Shown here one piece after another: positions 4,746 to 9,906 of a stretch of DNA of 9,906 nt. A program made the translations under genes and the position numbers. The stretch covers positions 1-9,906 of the forward strand of contig CAMJES010000057.1 of NCBI GenBank assembly GCA_946404705.1, written 5' to 3'. A model generated the notes under the pieces. That model was not told where the DNA came from, did no database searches, and saw only the letters and a program-made list of their open reading frames with translations. This stretch comes from an uncultured Ruminococcus sp. GTDB lineage: Bacteria; Bacillota; Clostridia; Oscillospirales; Ruminococcaceae. The first letter of the stretch is position 1. Every line of letters starts with the position of its first letter.

Positions 4746-5984
4746 TCACCAAACAAGTTCGTCAGCTTCAGCTGGATACTTGTTTATTGTCACTTCGGAA
4801 ACAACTCCGTCTTGAATATGGATGACACGATTTGCCATTCGTGCGATCTCTTCGTTATGTGTTACCATAATTAGCGTTGTTCCGTTCCGCACCGCCTTTT
4901 GGAGCAGTCCGAGAACATCTATGCTTGTTGCATAATCAAGAGCAGCTGTCGGTTCATCGGCAAGAATGAGTCTTGGTTTTTTCGACAGAGCGCAGGCTAT
5001 GGTTACACGCTGCTGCTGACCGCCCGAAAGCTGTGTGGGATATTTATTGGCTTTATCGGCAAGTCCTACCATTTCAAGCGCTTCTGCGATAGGTATGGGG
5101 TCATTGGCAAGGCCGTCGATGAAATCAAGGTTTTCCTTGACTGTGAGGGTGTTTATAAGGTTATATGCCTGATAAATAAATCCGAGGGAGTATCTTCTGT
5201 AATCGGTAAGCTTTCTTTCATCTGCTTTGGAGAGGTCAACGCCGTCAAAAACGAAGGAACCCGAGGTTGGGCGATCCATTCCTCCGATGATATTGAGCAG
5301 AGTAGATTTTCCGCAGCCTGATTTGCCGAGAATAACGAGAAATTCTCCCTCATATATGTCAAAATCTACTCCTCGCAGAGCTTTTGTAAGATTTTCGCCG
5401 CTGCCGAAGTCCTTTGTTATGTCCCTAAGTGACAAAAGCGGTTTTCTCGGCGTGAAAATACCGAGATCAAGTCCTTTGCTTTCGACTGCGATCGCCGTAA
5501 GCTCCGCAAGTGAGGACGCAAGGCTTATGTCCTCGTCCGTGTAGAGTGAACCGTCTTTTTTGTTGATTATCTGCATACAGCCGATTATCTCGTGCTTGTT
5601 TACAAGTGGGACGCATATCATACTTTTCGTGACGAAACCGGTGGATTCGTCAAATCGGCTTGCCCAATGGCTGTCATTTCGGCAATCGGTTATAACGGTC
5701 GGCTTTCCGCTGCTTATGACCTCGCCTGCAATGCCTTCACCGTAAGCAAGGCTCATCCCAGTCAGGTCTGCTCCGCCGACCCAATAGGAGGGGTGTATCC
5801 TATTGTCGCCGTCTTTATTATAATACCATATAGTGCCTGCTTCGGCACCGATGAATTTTATTGTTTTATTAAGCGAGGAACGCAATGCGTTTTCCAGCGA
5901 ATCATCTTCCTGCAAAGCACTTGTGATCTCCCATATCATTTGGCTGTAAGCGATCTGCCGATCATTACTGTTAAAGTCCTTCAT
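4746..5984 (-). CDS. GAF domain-ABC transporter ATPase fusion
   Basis: Predicted ATPase subunit of a MacB/LolD-class ABC system with a fused N-terminal sensor domain, 412 residues. Residues about 26-170 are a GAF domain, with GEGIAGEV (82-89), VITDCRNDSHW (97-107), SMICVPL (121-127) and IIGCMQIINKK (133-143). It carries a near match to the NKFDE motif of cyclic-nucleotide-binding GAF domains (N141-K142, Y148, D152), so a small ligand is possible but not shown. Residues 183-400 are the ATPase: Walker A GKSGCGKST (220-228), Q-loop Q272, signature LSGGQQQR (319-326), Walker B LILADEP (339-345, catalytic Glu344), D-loop ALD (348-350) and switch His376. All catalytic residues are present. The start follows GAGGTGG (5988-5994) and a near-consensus promoter (6014-6042). 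The divergent FtsX-type permease is the likely membrane partner. The GAF domain may tune ATPase activity or transporter assembly to a cellular signal; this is inference. It is about 180 residues longer than a stand-alone LolD-type ATPase. Confidence 0.92.
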   Translation of the reverse strand: MKDFNSNDRQIAYSQMIWEITSALQEDDSLENALRSSLNKTIKFIGAEAGTIWYYNKDGDNRIHPSYWVGGADLTGMSLAYGEGIAGEVISSGKPTVITDCRNDSHWASRFDESTGFVTKSMICVPLVNKHEIIGCMQIINKKDGSLYTDEDISLASSLAELTAIAVESKGLDLGIFTPRKPLLSLRDITKDFGSGENLTKALRGVDFDIYEGEFLVILGKSGCGKSTLLNIIGGMDRPTSGSFVFDGVDLSKADERKLTDYRRYSLGFIYQAYNLINTLTVKENLDFIDGLANDPIPIAEALEMVGLADKANKYPTQLSGGQQQRVTIACALSKKPRLILADEPTAALDYATSIDVLGLLQKAVRNGTTLIMVTHNEEIARMANRVIHIQDGVVSEVTINKYPAEADELVW

Positions 5985-6013
5985 AAGCCACCTCAGAATT
6001 ATTTCTTTTTTAG

Positions 6014-6042
6014 ATTATATCACAATAAATAAATAATGTAAA
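6014..6042 (-). promoter_or_regulatory. Sigma-A promoter of the GAF-ABC ATPase gene
   Basis: On the minus strand: TTTACA (6037-6042), a 17-base spacer and TATAAT (6014-6019), with TG at 6021-6022 giving an extended -10. The leader to the ATG at 5984 is about 23 bases. The core TGTGATATAAT is shared, inverted, with the promoter at 4705-4733. I found no equally good promoter for the plus-strand permease in this 79-bp divergent gap. Confidence 0.8.
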
Positions 6043-6063
6043 CCCATTATCAGGAGAAAAAAT

Positions 6064-8394
6064 ATGTATCGAACGGGAAAAAATCAAATGATCAAAGCTA
6101 TATTTCGCAGCAATCACGGTTTTACAGCCGCTTTTGCCTTTTTCTATATTTTGCAGGCAGCTCTTACTATGTGGATGCTTATACTTCCATCATCTGTGAG
6201 GGGTACAATAGAAAATTTTTCCGATGAATATAATATGGCACAAGCGTATATCTTTTCGGGAATAACCTATGAAGCTTTCGGCGAGAAAATGGAGGAAATA
6301 ACGGGAATAGAAGCTGTCGACGCAAGATTTGTGCTTGACAGTCCGATGACAATGCCCGACGGAAAAGTCCTGACGCCGAGATTTATCCGCACCTCGGACA
6401 GCAGCTTTCAGAGAATGTATGTATACGAACGACTTGATGATGCAGAGTTGATTAGGCGTTACGAAGATATGCCTAAGATAAAATGTACTGGAAGTTTCGC
6501 ATCGTCAAATGAGCTTTCCGTCGGTTCGGTGTTGGAGATAAACGGCAGAGAAACCGTACTTTATGAGATCGTGACCTGTCCCGAGGGGATGTTTTATTTC
6601 CGTGATGACACCTCTTGGTATGACAACACGGATTTCGGACTTGTTTTCATTGATAGGGATGATTTTGACGGGATATTCGGAACGGCAGGCTATGCAGATC
6701 AATTCCTGCTTCGCTTTAACGGTGCAGCCGACGAGCAGGACGCTCTTGACGAAGCCGCAAAGCTGCTCGGAGAAAGCGTTATTTCATCATATCTCTATGA
6801 GGGTTCGGACGCACAGAAAATAATGTATGAAAACCTTGACACAATGACGCTGATAGCGTACGCTCTCCCCGTCCTTATCCTTGTTGTAAGCATTTTGTTC
6901 TCCTGTCTTTTCATATATCAGGTCATATCGAAAATGAGCAGAATGATAGGCTTGATGAGAGCGGCAGGTTACAGATACGGAGAGGTCTTAGGGGTGTTTT
7001 TATCTTATATAGGCGTCATTGCAGTGCCTTCTTCTCTTGTAGGAATGGCAGCAGGAATGGGACTGGTCGTTTTCACCACAGGGATATATAAGGATATTTA
7101 TTCGCTGCCCGAAATAAACTATTCGGGAAATATCCTGCTGATGATACTTATTCCGTTTATCATAGTATTCTCGGGAATGATCTCCTGCCTTATGTGCAGC
7201 GGCTCAATCGCAAGGATAAGACCTGCCGAAGCTTACACCGAAAACAGCGTTGCAGCGAAGCAGAAAAGTCCCAAGCTCCTTGAACACGTTGATCTTAATG
7301 TATATGCTAAAATAGCACTCGGTTCGGTTCTTCGCAGTCCAAAACGATTTGTAATGTCGATCGCCTGCATAACAGCCTGCTTTTGCATAATCCTTGTGGC
7401 GGTGTGTTTCTCGTTTTCAAAGGATATTGCAGGAGAGCTGACCTTTGATGTGAGATACAGATATGACTGCATAGTATATTTCAACTCCGTGCAAAATGAA
7501 GATGAAATGCTTAAAGCTATCAGCGAAACCAATTGTACAGAAGCCGCCGAACCTGTTTATGTTTTCTTTGAGGATATTGAATTTGGCGAAAAAAAGCGCC
7601 GCGTTCAGATCAATGGCATCTCCGATGAAAGCACTATGATCTTTCCGCCCGATATAAACGGAGATCCGCTGTCCGTTCCCGATGAGGGTATAATTCTTGA
7701 AGAAAATACGGCAAAGGAGCTTGGTGTGAAAGCAGGGGACGTTATAACCGTTTCGGGACAGGCTGTCCGTGTTTCGGCAATATCAAGAGAGCAGGTGAAC
7801 ATCATTCAATACTGCTCGTACGCTCAGGCAAAGGCTCTTAACGGCGATCTTCCGAATGCTGCGGCGGTGAAATTATCCGACGGAGCAGATAAAAATGATT
7901 TCAGCCAAAAAATCAGCCGCATAAAGGACTATTCTCACAGTGTATATCTTTCTAACCAACAGCGCGATATGATGAAAGATATGAGAAGCTTTGATATACC
8001 TGCGCTGATAATCATGGGATTTGCGGTGGCGGCAGGACTTATCATAACATATAATATGTTCACCATAAGCATAAATGAAAAACGCCGTGAATATGCACTT
8101 ATGATAATGCAGGGACTAAGCCGCTCAAAGCTTTTTCTTATCACTCTCACCGAATTGGCGGCACAGTATGTTATATCCTGCGCTCTCGGCTGTGCGGCAG
8201 GGCCGTTCGTTGCCCAAAAAATGCTTGAAATAATTAGTATGGGAGGACAGAAATTTCCTATGGTCGATTTAGGACTTGCTTTGCTTATCACATCGGTGAT
8301 AACGCTTGTATATATCACCATAGGCAGCATTCTTACTCAGAAAATGATAAAAGATATCGATCTTCCATCGGTCATCAACGGCTCGGGGAAGTAA
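6064..8394 (+). CDS. FtsX-type ABC transporter permease
   Basis: Membrane subunit of a MacB/FtsX-class ABC system, 776 residues. Predicted helices lie at about residues 20-41, 263-287, 309-337, 356-378, 430-450, 645-668, 692-715 and 738-757. Two large outer domains lie between helix 1 and helix 2 (about 45-260) and between helix 5 and helix 6 (about 452-640). This gives two copies of the unit 'helix, outer domain, three helices', the duplicated FtsX layout. Loops such as MIGLMRAAGYRYGEVLGVF (294-312) and YALMIMQGLSRSKLF (677-691) are the cytoplasmic coupling segments typical of FtsX domains. The start follows AGGAG (6052-6056). Such systems export lipoproteins, peptides or antimicrobials, or act as mechanotransmitters; the substrate cannot be told here. 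The matching ATPase is encoded divergently 79 bp away, an uncommon layout for this class. Its 3' end overlaps the convergent glycosyltransferase gene by 20 bp. Confidence 0.92.
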   Translation: MYRTGKNQMIKAIFRSNHGFTAAFAFFYILQAALTMWMLILPSSVRGTIENFSDEYNMAQAYIFSGITYEAFGEKMEEITGIEAVDARFVLDSPMTMPDGKVLTPRFIRTSDSSFQRMYVYERLDDAELIRRYEDMPKIKCTGSFASSNELSVGSVLEINGRETVLYEIVTCPEGMFYFRDDTSWYDNTDFGLVFIDRDDFDGIFGTAGYADQFLLRFNGAADEQDALDEAAKLLGESVISSYLYEGSDAQKIMYENLDTMTLIAYALPVLILVVSILFSCLFIYQVISKMSRMIGLMRAAGYRYGEVLGVFLSYIGVIAVPSSLVGMAAGMGLVVFTTGIYKDIYSLPEINYSGNILLMILIPFIIVFSGMISCLMCSGSIARIRPAEAYTENSVAAKQKSPKLLEHVDLNVYAKIALGSVLRSPKRFVMSIACITACFCIILVAVCFSFSKDIAGELTFDVRYRYDCIVYFNSVQNEDEMLKAISETNCTEAAEPVYVFFEDIEFGEKKRRVQINGISDESTMIFPPDINGDPLSVPDEGIILEENTAKELGVKAGDVITVSGQAVRVSAISREQVNIIQYCSYAQAKALNGDLPNAAAVKLSDGADKNDFSQKISRIKDYSHSVYLSNQQRDMMKDMRSFDIPALIIMGFAVAAGLIITYNMFTISINEKRREYALMIMQGLSRSKLFLITLTELAAQYVISCALGCAAGPFVAQKMLEIISMGGQKFPMVDLGLALLITSVITLVYITIGSILTQKMIKDIDLPSVINGSGK

Positions 8395-9649
8395 TATTCT
8401 CTTCTGTTTTCCCTTCAAGCTGTTCAAGTCTTGTTGTATCTATATGTGGGATAGGCTTCCATTTGATATCCGTATTGAAAAAGGATATGAAGCCGAACAC
8501 TAAGGATAACGCCATATATGCAGGAAACAGCAGTATCGTAACAATGTTTTTCTTAAGCGAAAGCCGTTCGCACAGTATCGTACCGATGATTGGAAGCATC
8601 AGCAGTATGCAGGAACGAAGCAGACTTACCGAAAGCGACATCAGCACCTCGGATAATGTCATCGGTGACAACAGCATCGAAGCAATAACAAGCGCTTCAC
8701 CGATAATGACTGAAAAAATGAACAGATTGCAGCAAATATCGAACAGCAGTCTTATCCCGATAAAAAAATGTCCGAAGGCGTATTTCAGCGTTGGCAGCAA
8801 ATATCTTTTCATAAGCTGCGTTCCGCCGATCGACCAGCGATAACGCTGAGTCAGCGCATCTCCGAGCTTTGTCGGCTGTTCATCATAAAAAATCGCATTG
8901 TCCGCAACGTCAATGGTGTGTCCCTTTATGATATGCTGTACGGAAAACTCCACATCTTCGAGCATAGTATATGTAAGCCAGCTTTCCTCCGACAATGCAG
9001 ACATCTTTACAGCAAAGCCTGTTCCCGAAACCATTCCGCCAAGACCTGCTTTTGCCAGCGGCATCGAATGGAAGCGTATAACGTATATCCAGAAGACCGC
9101 AAACAGCTTCGTTATAATGTTAGTGTTATGATTTTTGGAAGCTCTGTAACCCTGGGCGATATCGGCTCCATTTTCGAGTGATTTGTTGATCTCATAAATG
9201 AAATTACGTCCCGCAATATTGTCAGCATCGAAGAATACTACCGACTCGAAATAATCAGGATAGTCATTCTGTATCTGACTTATCCCCCAGTTGAGAGCCT
9301 GACCTTTGCAGGTATCTGTCGGTTCGTTCCTTTCATAAACAACAGCACCGTGTTCAAGAGCGATCTGTTTCGTGCTGTCGGTGCAGTTATGCGCAACAAC
9401 GAATATGCAGATCTTGTCCTTGGGATAATTCTGTTCTTTTAAACTGTCGATAAGGTTCCCGATGACCTTATCTTCGTTTCTCGCACAGATAACTACGGCC
9501 GTTCTTAGCTCTCTGCCCGTTTCGGAATACGGAACGGGTGGCTTTTTCTTTATAAACAAGCCAATAATGCCGAAAATCATAATAAAAATATAATAAAGAT
9601 AAGTAAAACCTACCAGTATTTTTCCAATCAGCATAAGTATTTCTGACAT
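8375..9649 (-). CDS. Membrane glycosyltransferase, family 2
   Basis: Processive-type family 2 glycosyltransferase of 424 residues, related to bacterial polysaccharide synthases such as hyaluronan or poly-GlcNAc synthases. An N-terminal hydrophobic region (about residues 4-33) leads to the GT-A domain, with TAVVICARNED (50-60), the UDP-sugar and metal-binding DAD (141-143), the catalytic-base motif LEDVEFS (230-236) and QRYRW (268-272), the family's QxxRW signature. Three C-terminal membrane segments follow (about 300-328, 344-362 and 371-393), then KWKPIPHIDT near the end. The substrate is unknown; an extracellular or lipid-linked glycan is likely. I choose the ATG at 9649 because it lies 8 bases after AGAGGAG, whereas the ATG at 9655 is only 2 bases after it; the longer form adds just Met-Tyr. 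It has its own promoter (9713-9741), and its 3' end overlaps the permease gene tail-to-tail. Confidence 0.93.
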   Translation of the reverse strand: MSEILMLIGKILVGFTYLYYIFIMIFGIIGLFIKKKPPVPYSETGRELRTAVVICARNEDKVIGNLIDSLKEQNYPKDKICIFVVAHNCTDSTKQIALEHGAVVYERNEPTDTCKGQALNWGISQIQNDYPDYFESVVFFDADNIAGRNFIYEINKSLENGADIAQGYRASKNHNTNIITKLFAVFWIYVIRFHSMPLAKAGLGGMVSGTGFAVKMSALSEESWLTYTMLEDVEFSVQHIIKGHTIDVADNAIFYDEQPTKLGDALTQRYRWSIGGTQLMKRYLLPTLKYAFGHFFIGIRLLFDICCNLFIFSVIIGEALVIASMLLSPMTLSEVLMSLSVSLLRSCILLMLPIIGTILCERLSLKKNIVTILLFPAYMALSLVFGFISFFNTDIKWKPIPHIDTTRLEQLEGKTEENITSPSR

Positions 9650-9712
9650 ATACATCGCTCCTCTTTAGGTCAGCTGTGAACTATTTTCAATAAAAAGTCA
9701 TATTATGATTTT

Positions 9713-9741
9713 ATTATATACTATAATCAATAGGAAATCAA
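9713..9741 (-). promoter_or_regulatory. Sigma-A promoter of the glycosyltransferase gene
   Basis: On the minus strand: TTGATT (9736-9741), a 17-base spacer and TATAAT (9713-9718). The leader to the ATG at 9649 is about 57 bases. The surrounding DNA is very A+T rich and other weak boxes overlap, so the exact start is uncertain. Confidence 0.65.
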
Positions 9742-9893
9742 GGGTGAGAAAACATTAATACTAAGTTCATATCAACCGTAAGACTAAATCCTCGGATATA
9801 ATAATCCAATTCTGCGTCAAGCTCCCGTGCAATGTTATTGCAATGACGGCAGGCAGCCTGCCTGCGGTCGCCCTCCAAGGTAAACAAGTTTAC
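9738..9893 (-). other. Open frame running off the repeat (doubtful coding)
   Basis: On the minus strand a frame stays open for 51 codons between stops at 9894-9896 and 9738-9740. It includes RRQAACRHCNNIARELDAEL and continues DYYIRGFSLTVDMN, ending in FSHP. It has a C-x2-C pair and protein-like composition but only TTG-type starts and no clear ribosome binding site. It covers the palindromic repeat and ends in the -35 box of the glycosyltransferase promoter. It may be a fragment of a gene, or a repeat that happens to be open. Confidence 0.25.
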
Positions 9894-9906
9894 CTACTTG
9901 GATTAT
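9801..9906. repeat. Palindrome-rich element with 9-bp terminal inverted repeats
   Basis: ATAATCCAA (9801-9809) is the exact reverse complement of TTGGATTAT (9898-9906), which bounds a 106-bp unit that ends exactly at the window end. Inside are three further inverted repeats: TGCAAT/ATTGCA with a 3-base centre (9828-9842), GGCAGGC/GCCTGCC with a 1-base centre (9848-9862), and GGTAAAC/GTTTACC with a 2-base centre (9879-9894), the last framed by TCCAA and TTGGA. The centre is richer in G+C than its surroundings. It looks like a dispersed intergenic repeat or MITE-like element, but copy number cannot be seen here. Confidence 0.5.

Noticed and set aside
4899..6032. Several plus-strand open frames opposite the ATPase gene
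   Set aside because: They are mirror frames of a well-supported gene with all its motifs, and they lack starts with ribosome binding sites. Only the promoter at 4705-4733 keeps an antisense RNA possible.
1..9906. CRISPR array, toxin-antitoxin pair or complete phage module
   Set aside because: No regular repeat-spacer series, no recognisable toxin or antitoxin and no integrase, capsid or terminase gene is visible.

Overview
The window looks like one short-read assembly contig from a low-GC Gram-positive bacterium of the class Clostridia. A gut or rumen Ruminococcus-like organism is my best guess. This is an inference from the consensus sigma-A promoters (TTGACT-17-TATAAT type), strong GGAGG ribosome binding sites, A+T-rich codon use and the gene families present; no rRNA or taxonomic marker gene is in view. 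The first 43 bases are not biological: they match the end of the Illumina TruSeq universal (P5) adapter. The right end stops inside a palindrome-rich repeat, a typical place for an assembly to break.

Left part (44-2973, + strand): a Suv3-type RNA helicase whose 5' end is lost at the adapter junction, followed 11 bp later by a 288-residue membrane-anchored protein with a tyrosine/acid-rich tail. Two tiny membrane proteins (48 and 43 residues) follow; the first has its own promoter.

Middle part (2974-4690) is a patchwork with signs of past mobile DNA. It holds the 3' 40 bases of an initiator tRNA (tRNA-fMet) without its 5' half, a rho-independent terminator, and repeats resembling integrase arm sites. 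An orphan terminator follows a fragment that may resemble SpoIIID. Then come a two-helix membrane protein on the minus strand with an excellent promoter, a frame-broken zinc-ribbon gene, and a 77-residue four-cysteine protein that ends in a structured 3' region and a strong bidirectional terminator.

Right part (4690-9745): an ABC exporter-type system in divergent layout. On the minus strand is an ATPase of the MacB/LolD class fused to an N-terminal GAF sensor domain; on the plus strand is its likely partner, a 776-residue FtsX-type permease. A minus-strand membrane glycosyltransferase of family 2 converges on the permease and overlaps its end by 20 bp. The ATPase gene is flanked by two inward-facing promoters sharing an 11-bp inverted identity (TGTGATATAAT). 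The left one points into the 3' end of the gene, so it is either an antisense promoter or, more speculatively, one side of an invertible segment.

The strongest observations are the adapter contamination with the truncated helicase, the tRNA-fMet attachment-site scar, the GAF-ABC fusion with its flanking promoters, and the palindrome-rich terminal repeat. I did not find a clearly new multi-gene system that I can defend from sequence alone.
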